Positions 13,601-24,950 of a DNA stretch of 64,000 bases are shown in pieces. The translations under genes and the position numbers were made by a program. This DNA is from Cucumis sativus (Eukaryota > Streptophyta > Magnoliopsida > Cucurbitales > Cucurbitaceae). Where the stretch lies: contig NC_026656.2 in NCBI RefSeq assembly GCF_000004075.3, forward strand, positions 1,550,001-1,614,000, given 5' to 3'. The notes beneath the pieces were generated by a model. That model did no database searches, was not told the origin of the DNA, and saw only the letters and a program-made list of their open reading frames with translations. Each line of letters begins with the position of its first letter. Within the stretch, counting starts at the first letter, position 1.

Positions 13601-13830
13601 TCATTTTGACACGTTAAAATGTCAATTGAGCTGTATTTGGAATGCCTTTGAAATATTCGTCAACAATGAAATTAATAATGGGCCCTGTAGATATGTAAAT
13701 ATAAATATGTAAAGGAAAAGACCAATCATAGAGGGGTTGGAGGCATCGACACCACGATTCTTGGCCAATGGTTTCATGATTTTGTACTTGCTGTCTGCTT
13801 CTGTGGACGACAATAAATCAAATGTCTAAT
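13600..13830 (-). pseudogene. Short coding-like fragment of unknown gene
   Basis: On the minus strand, codon-like sequence reads EADSKYKIMKPLAKNRGVDA near 13800-13750. After a possible intron-like stretch, GPIINFIVDEYFKGIPN appears near 13685-13632. The amino-acid composition is protein-like, but I do not recognise the family, and no start, stop or neighbouring exons could be placed. It may be a gene relic or chance. Confidence 0.25.
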
Positions 13831-13979
13831 CACTTTATCAGACAATACAGAAACATACTCATAATAGAATCAAACCTTAAAAATTAACTTTGAATATACC
13901 TTCCTTCCTTCATTACCTCCCTAAGCTAATAGCTGCTAGAAATTAAAGTTCCCTGAAAAAAGAAAAGAAAAACAAAGGA

Positions 13980-14600
13980 CAAGAGAAAGGGTGTGGTCAA
14001 TAACGTGCTACCGGTAATTGATAATATAAGAGTGATAGAAGGTTCGAGTTGGGAAGCATTTAGAGAGTCAATCTCATTCTCGTTCCTATGTATAAGAACA
14101 TAGGGATGAACAGTAATTATAACAATTTAAAAAGTAAAAGGAACAAAAAGTAAGTAGATTTTGGATTTGAGAAAGGTCAAGAGAAAAGCATGATCAATAT
14201 GTTTAATTACATCAATCACAGATCCATAATATAAGAGTGCCAGAAGGGTCAGGTTGAAAAGAACTTAGAGAGTCAAGCTCATTCTAACTAATTCCTGTGC
14301 ATGTACATAGAGATGAACAATAACAAGTTAGAAAGTACAAAAAACAAAAAGCAAGTACATTTTGGGTCTGAGAAATGACAAGAGAAAGGGCATGGTGAAT
14401 ATGTGCTAACTGTAAAATAAACTTGTTTGATTACATCAATCGTAGATCAATAATATAGGTGTGGCAGACAGGTCAGACTAGGAAGAACTAAGAGAGTCAA
14501 TCTCATTCTCATTCTTGTGTGTATGCACCATAGAGATGAACAATATTTGTAATAAGTTAGAAAGTATAAGAAACGAAAAGTAAGTAGATTTTGAGTTTAT
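13980..14600. repeat. Three-copy tandem repeat, unit about 200 bp
   Basis: Three diverged head-to-tail units begin at about 13980, 14178 and 14379, each opening with CAAGAGAAAG or CAAGAGAAAA. Shared internal blocks include ATAATATAAGAGTG, AGAGAGTCAATCTCATTCT, CATAGAGATGAACA and AAGTAAGTAGATTTTG. Unit lengths are about 198, 201 and 222 bp. No open frame is maintained. The array lies between UBP22 and the 3' end of ARPC3. Confidence 0.85.
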
Positions 14601-15046
14601 CTAGAATGACTTTCAAAATTCTTTAAAACATTTTATTAAAGGTAAAAAGTAAACAAAAATGCAGTCATCAATGTCGAGATAGTTGGGCTGTGTGCATGTG
14701 ATACAACAGCTAAGGGCATGGTATGAGATTAGATAAAATCAATTTGAAGAGTACAGATCACCTTAATTTACAGAATAGAACAAAAACAGGGCATTTAAAT
14801 TAATGAGAAACATGAATGGATGGGACATAAACTATTTCCTCTGATTAAGATGGGTTGTGTAATTGATGTACAAAAATTGTAAAATGACAGCACATTACAT
14901 TTAAGATGATTATTAAAAAGAAAAAGAATATGACCTAACTTCTGATGAAATTTGATATGCATTAGCATAAACTGATATAACATTCAGATTCTGTTCATAC
15001 AAACTAACTCCTAAAATACCAGTAGAAACCACAAGCAGTCCATGTG

Positions 15047-15123
15047 ATCAAGGAATGCTGATGTTCATAACTTTCACATCAACAGTCTTGGAAGCAAATT
15101 CATCAAGGAATGATGATGTTCAT
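15047..15123. repeat. 22-bp duplication of ARPC3 stop region
   Basis: The 22 bases spanning the ARPC3 stop codon (15102-15123) recur with one mismatch at 15047-15068, 55 bp away in the 3' UTR. Read on the minus strand, the extra copy would again encode MNISIP plus a stop. Confidence 0.7.
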
Positions 15124-16211
15124 GAATTTTCTCTTTGCAAATGCTAACCACCATTTATTTGGAGTCCCATTGGTTCTATAGGCAACACTCAAAAGTCTCC
15201 CACTTGTTTCTTCTCTTATCTGCTTCAAATAATTCCTGAATAGCTCTGCATATAGAATTCAACATATTTGAAGCTTATAACAATTGTCAAATAATAAGAC
15301 AAGAAACAGGAGCCTACGCCACACAATATTAACTCAATATATCTGCATTAACTGAATTGGGAAAAAAATCTTCATCTGGGAAAAGAATGTTGTACTGACA
15401 TAAATTGTGTGAAAATCTGAAAAAGGAACAAAGTGCCTAATCTGTATCCAGCAAACTAAAACAAATGCAAATGAAAAAGTTGATGATCATTGGGTAGTGG
15501 AGCATCTTTATATGCAGGTATTTGTAGTTAACAAATATTAGCAGTAGAGATATAGAGAAGACTAAAATCAAGCTTCACCTGCTTCCTCATTAGATTGGGG
15601 AATAGGGAAGAGTCCAGGAAAGGGAAAGCCTGACTCTCCGGGCACGGGAACGTTCTCCAAACCCAAGTTAATTATAGCCTTGGTTCCTACAGCCAAAGTT
15701 CTGCAACCTTCAAGCCTCTTCAAAGCCACATTGATGTAGAATGTCAAATAGATGAGAAGCTTATCAGCAGCACTCTTAATGTCAAAATTTCTAAAGAAGA
15801 CATTGGCACGAAAGAATGTAATTGCTTCATCAACAATATCAGTCTTATCTGTGAATTTCCAAACAACATAAATTTCAGTATGAAACATACAGAGAGATGA
15901 GATGTTCTACAAACAACTTAATCAACCTTGATCTGAAACTGGAGCAGGACCCTTTATGTGACTTTTCAAAGGAAGTAAAGGACAACCACAAGCCTTGCTT
16001 ATTCCTTCCTCATCCACAAAGCTAGAATGATGAACCTAGAACAAAACCACCAACTCAATTCCAAATCAACACATGAAGAGAGAAAAAATACCCATTTGAA
16101 ATATAATAAAATCGATAAAAAAAAATACGAACAAGTTTCCTCTAACCCTTCCAACGCTATATCCAAATCGAGAAAAGCGTTAAACCCATCAAAAACTTGA
16201 AAACCCACCAT
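15103..16211 (-). CDS. ARPC3: ARPC3, Arp2/3 complex subunit 3 (p21-Arc)
   Basis: Subunit of the Arp2/3 actin-nucleating complex. Coding exons are 16211-16209 (ATG alone), 16035-15927, 15848-15579 and 15245-15103, giving 174 residues, the length of Arabidopsis ARPC3. Recognisable segments are SSFVDEEGISKACGCPLLPL, TDIVDEAITFFRANVFFRNF, LIYLTFYINVALKRLEGCRT, GESGFPFPGLF and NGTPNKWWLAFAKRKFMN. The first coding exon gives only the initiator codon, directly followed by a GTGGGT donor. Its 5' UTR part runs to about 16268, where a TTTTTACAG acceptor sits. An upstream UTR exon ends at about 16505 (donor GTAAGT). So there are at least two introns before the second codon. The phases (0, 1, 1) fit exactly. 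Confidence 0.93.
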
Positions 16212-16509
16212 TATTTTTCTCAATAATCAACGTCCTACACTTCTTCCCAAGCTCCGAATTCTTCCCAACTGTAAAAATCGTAGGAGAAAACAAGAGTAAG
16301 AGAATCAATCTCTTTAATCAATAATTCCAGTCTCCAAATGGTAATTCAGAAATGAATCCTTTAAATATCAATCCAATCTAGCGAACAGCTATTCTTTCAA
16401 AGACTAAGGATCGAATTTCCCAATAAACTTCGAAATCCGCAGCTCGATCGACTCTCACTTGGCAGTCAGCAGAATTGAGTAACCATGATTTCGATGTTAC
16501 TTACCGGAA

Positions 16510-17834
16510 ATATTTCTGTTCCGATGAGCGGATCGGAGTCAGAATAGCCGCCGGAAATGTCAGGAGGAAGACCGAAGCAAATGACGGGGACCGGAGAAAT
16601 GGGCTTCTTCGTTTCTAATAATTCCGTCACCGTCTTCGTCTTCTTCTTCTTCTTCCCATTTTACTATGTCAATATAAGCGAGTGGGGACGAAAGGGAATA
16701 ATGTTAAAGTTTAGGCAATGTGTTGTAAAAATAACACAAATAAAGGGCCTCTTTGGAAATTTAAGAATATAGAGGCACTCTTGAAGTAAGTATAAGTGGG
16801 AAAAGAACTGATTTGCAAATTATCAATTTGCAATAAATTTCTTTGCTTGTAAGGAAGTGCTTATTTCACCTCTCAATTAATGATTTTGTTTTGTTGTTCC
16901 TTTGAGAAACTATATCTAGTGTGTTTATATATATATATATTCATTTTCCTAAAAAAACGTATTTACAAATATAACAAAATATTGTCATCTATACGTGTAC
17001 AATTCATCATAGATATAGGATTTATATTTTATAGATTTTTGTCGTAGAAAAATGTTAGTTTATTAGAACTTCTGATATTTTATATTTTAGTTTATTTTTT
17101 AAAATACATAAGAAATTTCAAATTTGTTTTCGATAGTTCATGACCAATGGAGTTTCTATCAAAGCATACAAATATTTAAAAACAAAAGACACTAAATTTC
17201 TAATGATTAAAATTGTTGAATTGGATTTAACTTAAAATAAATGTTGGATGAAGTTAATAATGTAAGCTACAAATTAATTAGGAGTATATGTCAATATTTA
17301 TAAATATTTTAAACATTTTTTTCATCTATCAAAGATTTTTACTAATAAAATTTTGATAATATTTGTAAATATTTTAAACACTTTTGTCACTCGGAACAAA
17401 TTTTCAAATATTATCGTTTATATAATTATATAAATTTAAAGGTTTAGTGATTAAATATTGAAAATTGAAAAATATAGTCGTAAATAAAATCTTAGGGGTG
17501 ATTTTTATAAGATTCTTTTCTTTGAGGTCACATTCATTGAGTATTGACTATTGAGGTTTGGGCAACTCATGACTTTGGGTCATCAAAATTTCTCATTAGG
17601 AGTCCAACAAAAAAGTATTGAACAATCAAAGGAATAATGAGAGAGAGAGAGAGAGAGTTACAACATGAACAACTTTCACATTACCTACATAACCTTTCTT
17701 TCATTTTTTTACAAGATGGATATCATGGTAGCATCCTTTGAACAAATTGGTTGAATATATTAGGAGGCTAACTGTACATGGCAATTCTAGGATAACAAGC
17801 TTTGGCAATGCCGAGTATGCATCGACAAAACCAT
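16510..17834. other. ARPC3 upstream region and AT-rich spacer before MGD 3' end
   Basis: The ARPC3 first UTR exon and promoter occupy the left part, with a CTT-rich stretch near 16636-16657. The rest is AT-rich, with a short TA run near 16927-16941 and (GA)n at 17639-17657. No gene is supported. Confidence 0.6.
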
Positions 17835-20800
17835 TTAAATCAATGTTGTGAATGATGAGGTCAGCATGTATGGGATGTTCGCCATTGGACCGCGCTGGCA
17901 GGCGAGGTCATGAATGTCCCGAACGATGTCGAAGACAGCTTCGGGCTGTGCTAGTTTGAGAGCATTTTGTGACGTTGTGTGGAATTGTTCTGTTTTTGTG
18001 CTGAACCATTCTGCAACAATTTTGGCTGTTTCTTTAGGACTTCTAGTGAACACTCCAGCTCCATTGTCTACCACGTATGGAACGTTCCCTTTTTCCTAAG
18101 GAGAAAACGTTTTGCAATGTTAAAAGTGTTGATATAACTACATTTATCATAACTTATCAGGTTAAATTTTTGGGTTGAGCAGTGATCTAACATGATATTA
18201 AAGCAAGATTTAAGCTCGCAAGTGAGGGAGATTGTTGAAAGTGTTCGTAGATTTATAATAAACCATAAACTTATCTCTTGGGTTGAGCGGTGGTTTGACG
18301 TGCAATGTGTTTGCCATAGAAACTCTAACCTAAAGCTTGGGCAAATGTCGAGTTTCATCACTTACTTGTCCCGGAATGTAATCATTTAGAATAATCGGAA
18401 GCCCTCGAATCAAAGCTTCTGCAATTGTACCAGGACCAGCCTATGAACAAAAAACCAACATGATTCATTACCCCATAAGTATTTATCAATCGGATAACTC
18501 GTTTTCTTATACATTATGATTTCTAACTGTATAAGAAAACTTGAATTATTTATTTAAGGCAGTAAAATGACAAAACATATGATCTACTTGGGTTGGTTTT
18601 AGATCAAGTGTTCATACATTTGATCATAAACAAAAGATTTTTAGTAGCATATGAAGAAAAGAAGCAAATACATACTTTTGTTATTATACAGTCGCAAGCA
18701 CCCATCCACTTCTCCATCTGTTTTTCAAAACCTCTCACCTGCAAAAGAAGAAGAAAAGGAGATGTAATGGATGCCCAAGGCCAATGAAAAATTTACCAAT
18801 CAACAGGTTTTTGAGGGAGTAAAGCTTCCCTAGAATGCCTTTAAACTGACCTTAACTGGGATCTTCCATTCAAAAGCTTCAAGAGTAGAGGCTAATGGTT
18901 TGTTTCTTCCACAAATAATAACAAGTTGCCCAATAGGCTTCTCATTTTCCTTATCGTAAAGGGACTCTGCAAGAGCTTTTGCTGTTTTCTTTACAGGACC
19001 CATCCCTTCGCCTCCTCCCATGAGAAGAACTGCTGGTAAATCTGGATCCATCTCAAGTTCTCCTCTAAGTTGATCCTATGACGGCAAACAATTGAACCGA
19101 GCGACAAAGAAAGTAATTAGACCTCCATCAAACAAAATTACATGTTTGTGCTGTGTATTGAAATGTATAGATCTACCTTCTGGAGTACTGCTCGAGCAAA
19201 GGACGGTCTGATGGGTAGGCCATAGACACGAACTTGGGACTCTTCTATGCCGTCAAGCAACGCTCTCTTGGCTACTGCCTCTGATGGGCAATAGCATCTG
19301 TTTACACCAGGATGAAACCTGGATTTTTAGTGTTAAAATGTTAGATAAGAAGTTCCAAGATCAGTCATCATTAGTTGAAAATGGGGAATCAAATAGTGAA
19401 TTGGAAACTAACCATGTTGGATGGCAGGTGTTTAAGTCTGTTATGACTGTAACAAACACCACTTTCTTCTGAAGGCCTTGCCATTTGAGAACCCATAAAG
19501 GAATATGTTGCATCAGTGGATGAACACTGATGATAATATCTGGCTTGTATTCCATCAAACCAGCTTCCACTTCCCTTCAAACAAAAAAAAACAGCAAGAA
19601 AGTTAGAAACCCCATCCAACAAAACAAGTAACCTATAAGATAAATTCTTCGTAGTCAAGATATCCAACAAATTTCGATAGAGACTCGATGCAACTAAATG
19701 TTAATTTTCTACTACTTTTAATCAGTTCCTCAATTATTGTTTAGTGTGCACTCAATAACTAGAAATGAGTTCAAGATATGGAATCATACTCGAAATTGAA
19801 GATTAAAAATGCAATCATGAGTTGAACCGTGGCTCACTTGCTCATTCAAATATGTTAATGACACAAGTATTATCAAATGAGAGAGAAAATCACCACGACG
19901 TGTATGAAAAATATATTGAAAAAATTCTATAATTGTTCGGGTTTTTTGTTTTGAAGGATGGTTTTATCTTCTCTTCAACGTTTCACTATGTTATTTCTTT
20001 CTCATTCTGTACTAACAACTCACAAGTTAAGGATGAGGGGTATCAAGTTCGAGAATATATTGAAAAGATTAACCGAACGAGAAAGTGCATAAGGGAATGT
20101 TATATGTACTTTGCATAGTAGGCGGCGATTGCAGCAAGATATACCGAGTGAATCCACCGAGGAGAGGTACTATGAAATGCAACCTTCCATAGCTGAACAT
20201 GTTTTACCATGAACTTATAAGATCTCTCCATGTCATTTAAAGGCCAACCCGTGTACTCTTTCCACACATCCTTCACAAAAATCTGAAGAAAAAGAAGAAG
20301 AATGAGCCAAAATAGTCATCTCCTCCAAAATATTCATATCCTCACATAGATTTTTTGTACAAAACGAAAAGCAATAATTCTCGTACAATGAGATTCACAC
20401 AACAAAATTTGGCAGATAGAAGAAAACTCCAAAGAGAAAAACAGAAGACGCGTATCTTTTTTGTTGATCAACACCAGCCGTATAAGCAAAACTTGGCTAA
20501 AACAGAGTAACCAAAAATCCAGATAGAGTAAATTGTAAGATCTATTAAGCACAAACATAAATAGCACGTTTGCAAAACTTCCACGTAAAACATAGGCCAA
20601 CAAAAAACAGAGAGGTAAATTACAAGCCAAAACTGTCATGTTCAGAAACATTTTCACCAAATAATCAACAAAGCAGAAGATAACAAACGAGCATGAAGGA
20701 AAATGTAAGTCTGACAAAACTCAAAACCCAGAAGAGAAAAATCCGAAAGAAGACACGAACATGAATCAGGTGTAAATAAGAAAAAACTCAAAACCCATAA

Positions 20801-21117
20801 GAGAAAAAAGTCAAAACCCAGAAGAGGAAAATCGTTGAAATCACCTGATATTCATCTCCGAATTCAATACGAAACGCATCACGAATGGCTTCGGCAGAGG
20901 CTCTATGGCCACCGCCAGTATCACTCATCAAAATAAGTACGTTCTTCGTTCTCTCAGCTCCAATCTGCACCATTTCCAAAGTCCCATCATCATCATCAAA
21001 ACAATCCTCTACTCTACCATCATTCCCAAAAAATTTATGAGTACTACTCCATTGATAATGCCCTCCCACCCTCTGAAACACCTTCTCTGTAATAGACCTC
21101 GGCGTAGCGACAGACAT
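17835..21117 (-). CDS. MGD2: Type-B monogalactosyldiacylglycerol synthase
   Basis: UDP-galactose:diacylglycerol galactosyltransferase (GT28), making MGDG at the plastid outer envelope. Eight exons: 21117-20845, 20282-20110, 19574-19413, 19318-19177, 19075-18851, 18738-18676, 18440-18366 and 18095-17835, giving 457 residues. The N-terminal GT28 half starts with [20 protein letters not shown] and includes [20 protein letters not shown]. The C-terminal half has [12 protein letters not shown] and [20 protein letters not shown]. The N-terminus ([14 protein letters not shown]) lacks a long transit peptide, which marks the type-B group (Arabidopsis MGD2/MGD3) rather than MGD1. The open frame upstream of 21117 has no ATG (only GTG), so this start is firm. 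Type-B genes are induced by phosphate starvation, and a P1BS-like site lies upstream. MGD2 versus MGD3 cannot be told from sequence alone. Confidence 0.95.
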
Positions 21118-21567
21118 AACAAAAAAAAAAAACCAACAAAGAAACAATTTCAAGAAAATCAAACCGAGACCCACTTAGCTCCGACCGCCGTCAATGGCGG
21201 AGGAGGGTGGAGGAGAAGGAATGGAGAAGAGGGTATTGAGGGGAAACACCCTGAAATTATACGCTGAAAATTGTGGGATGAAAGAGAAAGAGAAAGAAGG
21301 AATGGTGGAAAGTGGGTTGTGATGAGGAATTGAAGTTGTGTGAGTTGGCAAAGAGTGGCGCCATTGAAATATGTAAAAAACGGGAATTCATGGAAGATGT
21401 GAGAGTGGTGCGTTAATGGCCGTCAGATTCGCATTTTCTTGCTTTGAGAGAATGAGAATGTTCGTTGAGGAAGATTCGAATCTTCTTCAGCTTCATGAAT
21501 CGAGCAATAATTCAAATCCAATGACCCTTTAATTTCTTTGTATTTGGTATTATACCCTTTGAGTTTT

Positions 21568-21575
21568 GGATATTC
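21568..21575. promoter_or_regulatory. P1BS-like PHR1 site upstream of MGD
   Basis: GGATATTC fits the PHR1 consensus GNATATNC and lies about 450 bp upstream of the MGD ATG. Type-B MGDG synthase genes are known phosphate-starvation targets. An eight-base site with six fixed positions can occur by chance in AT-rich DNA. Confidence 0.45.
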
Positions 21576-24500
21576 TCTTATCTTCCACTGTTTTCTTCAT
21601 TATTATATACACCTTCTCTTGGAAGTCGATGGAAGCAATGGTGACAGACCATTTTGCAAATATTGCTCCATACACCATAAGAGTCTATAACCGTTAGAAC
21701 TCTATCATTAATAGATTTTTGCTATATTTATAACTTTTAAATATTTTATTATATAATCAATTATTATTTCTAAAATTAACACAAATTATAATTACTCTAA
21801 AAAAAATTATAATTCAATATCTGATTAAAAAACTTAAAAAGTAGTTTATATAGCCTTCGACAAAATTTTATTATAAAAAATTTAGGAAAATTGGAATAGA
21901 TAATAAGGATATAACAAAATTTTAAAAAAAATTGCAAATATAGCAAAACTATTATTGATAGACTCGTATCGTTGATACACTTGTCTATTAGTGATAGACA
22001 AATATTTGCAACATGGTCTATTGTTGATAGACTTATATTAATTATAGAATTTGATAAATTTTGCTATATTTGCAAATTTTTTAAAATGTTGTTATATACT
22101 TAATTATTTTGAATCTAATTGCTAAATTTGCAACTATCCCATAATTTTATCAAATCATAGATATTATTCATTAATATACTATTAGTTGTTATCCATGTAC
22201 ATTATTTATTACGTGTAGAATGTGATAATTTGTTATATTTATAAGTATTTTAAGAAGTTTTGTTATTTAAAATATTTTTTTAACTATAGGTTAAATTTTA
22301 ACTCGAGTTTGTAATTTAGTTTTATGTTTTCTAATATTATTATTTTTAGACTTTGTTTTTTTTTATTGAAGAGAAGACAAAATAAAAACTTAGCCTTTGA
22401 ACTTAAGTATCCGAGCTTAGTTAAATATTTGCACTTAATTTTTCTATGAAACGTAAGTATTTTGTCAAAAAATAATATATATTTTTTGACAATTTTCTTA
22501 ATAACCAAGTTAAATATTTTGTAAATAGATTCACGTGTTTTTGCTATTTATAAAAAAATCTTTTAAAAAATACAATATCAATAAAAAAAAAATCATTTCT
22601 TATTTGAAATTGGAAATTCTACCTCCATCCTGCATGTTATTATTTTAAAAACCTCATAAAAATTTAGAAAAAAATAGCTCATAACAACTTCTTTTTTTGC
22701 ATATTGCAAATTTGGCAAATATGATTAGTAATTGACGGTAATCTACTTTTAAATTTGTTATTTTTTCAATTTATAAAATATAGGTGACATAAGCTCTATT
22801 ATCATTATTTTTTTTTTTTTTGTTATTTTTACAAACGTCCCTTTTTATTATTAAAAAAAAGAAAATAAGAAAAACGTGTGGGATAAATTATATTTGCATT
22901 TGAAGTAATGATTTTGTGTACACCAACTACAACCATGTGAGTCTTCTATTCCTAAATAATAAAAAACTTAAACTCAAGCTTCCTAAAAACGTGTTTGATT
23001 CAAGGAGTAGAAAAGTAGAGAGTTGTGAACTGATCTTCTCTTTATTTGGTTTGGGAGTTTGTAGGTTCCATCGCTAAAAAAATATCAATTTTATAACTTA
23101 ACAACTTGTTACTCTCCACTACTCAACTTCTTATTAAAACACAAATGATTAATTTAATTTTTCAACAGCTACAAAAAAAAAAAAAAAACTATATTTTATT
23201 TTGTTGATGCGTCAATCTAATTTTTGTTGATGAGTTTGTACAAGATGTTGTACTAATACAATGTCGATATACACTTTGATGCATAAGTTAAGTGTTGAAT
23301 AAGGCTAAAGTATTAGCTAATTGGTTACTTGATATTAAGGATTTTGAATTCGATAGGTTAGTTAGATTCACTGTTCAAAGAATTTTCTTGTAAGTTAAAA
23401 AAATACACTATTAATGACAATAATAAAAAAAATAATTAGTTAGTTATTGCAATACTATTTTTTCTTTGAAAAAAAACTTCTATAACCTACCCACTTTTAT
23501 TATTAAAAACAAACAAATAGAATAAATTATTCATTATATTTGCATTCGTATATCGATTAACTCGTGGACCCATTTACGATTTCAAATATAATGGAAAATT
23601 CGATGAAGAAGGTCTAAATTGATTCATTTAATAATTTCTATGAGCTTCCGAGTTTATGCTAAAAATTTTCTATTATAATTGAAAAGGGTGAAGAAGAAAT
23701 ATGAGAAGAATGGAAGGGCAGAATAGCAAAAACTAAAAATGATTTGATATTGGTTATTGGGTCCCAATGAGATTAATAATATAAGGCTGATAAAAGAAGG
23801 TTGTTTAAGTTGGCAAATTGAACATGTTAATAACTATATGAAAGTCATGTTATTGTGGACCAATATGATAGCTCATTTCATTAATTTATGTCTCTTAAAT
23901 CATCTTTGTAATTAAGTTGTTTGATATATCTAAATACATGTATAATATTATTAGTCATTTCAAATCTTCATTGAGTGGAGACAATTTAATTTGGGCGTAA
24001 AAGATTTTTTCAATTTCAAAGGTTACTCAACACATGTCAATAATTTTGTGTACATTGAATTGCTACAATTTCGAAAGATTTTTGCAAATTTAATGTGACA
24101 AATTTCTTCATCGTTCCAAGTGATTTTTCAATTCATTGAACAAAATGAGCTAAATTAGGAAACAATATTTAAATTGATTTTTATATTTAAAACATTATCA
24201 CAAATTCACATGCAAATCGTTTAACATGTGTACGGGTTAGGTAACACGTTTTTCAAATACAAATTGAGAGTTGAGGATTATTAACCCATAGATTTTTAAA
24301 TTCTTAATATACTATATGACAATTGAATTAAGCTTTTGTTAGTAGTTTACATGATTTTCCTCATGATGAATTTTATGTCGTCCATAATTTTCTTAAATTG
24401 TGCATGAGATATGCGACTTATCTACGTTATTTCTAAAATAATTTTATGTTCACTCTAATTCTTTTTATCATTATTTATTTAAATTTATTATATATATATA

Positions 24501-24950
24501 TGTGTAAAATAATGATTATTAATTATATTTTAAAATTTTCAACTACTAACATATGCTTGTTATAGTTGGAAATTTGGTGGTTTTAAAACATTACGAGGAC
24601 ATAAATAATAATAAATAATGTGTATATTATCACGTTGAATATATTCAAATTTGTAAAATACAAATACTAGAATGTACGTTTTTGTGTATATTACAAATTT
24701 AAATATATTAAAGAGTTATTTGCTTTTAAATTTAGGGTAACGTGGCTATTATATATATATATTTAATAATTCATAATAAATAATAGAGCAAATAATAAAT
24801 AATAAATTTAGAAAATGAAAAGAAAAACGAGCCACAAAAGAAAATTTGATACTTTGCGGCGAGTCGTCTTCTATAAAAACCCGTAAAACCTGTAAGCATT
24901 TCTCTCAACCTCTCACGGCGGCGGACTCGACCGGGGCAATTTCGCCGCCA
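21576..24950. other. AT-rich spacer between divergent MGD and arogenate dehydrogenase genes
   Basis: Both promoters lie here. The middle is strongly AT-rich, with poly-A/T tracts, TA runs (about 24490-24503, 24752-24764) and a foldback element at 21885-22140. The open frame extending upstream of 24951 begins with TTG, not ATG, and is not taken as coding. No other gene is seen. Confidence 0.6.
21885..22140. mobile_element. Foldback MITE-like element
   Basis: TTGCAAATATAGCAAA at 21932-21947 is the exact reverse complement of TTTGCTATATTTGCAA at 22060-22075. The pairing extends outward imperfectly to about 21888 and 22130. The core holds smaller palindromes of the TCTATTAGTGATAGAC type. No ORF is present and no clear target-site duplication was found. 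A related element is at 44104-44287. Confidence 0.6.

Noticed and set aside
21118-21174. N-terminal hydrophobic extension of MGDG synthase, resembling a signal peptide
   Set aside because: The frame there starts with GTG, not ATG, and the phenylalanines come from a poly-A tract; the first ATG is at 21117.
24846-24950. Extended N-terminus of arogenate dehydrogenase
   Set aside because: It begins with TTG. The first ATG, at 24951, gives a good transit peptide.
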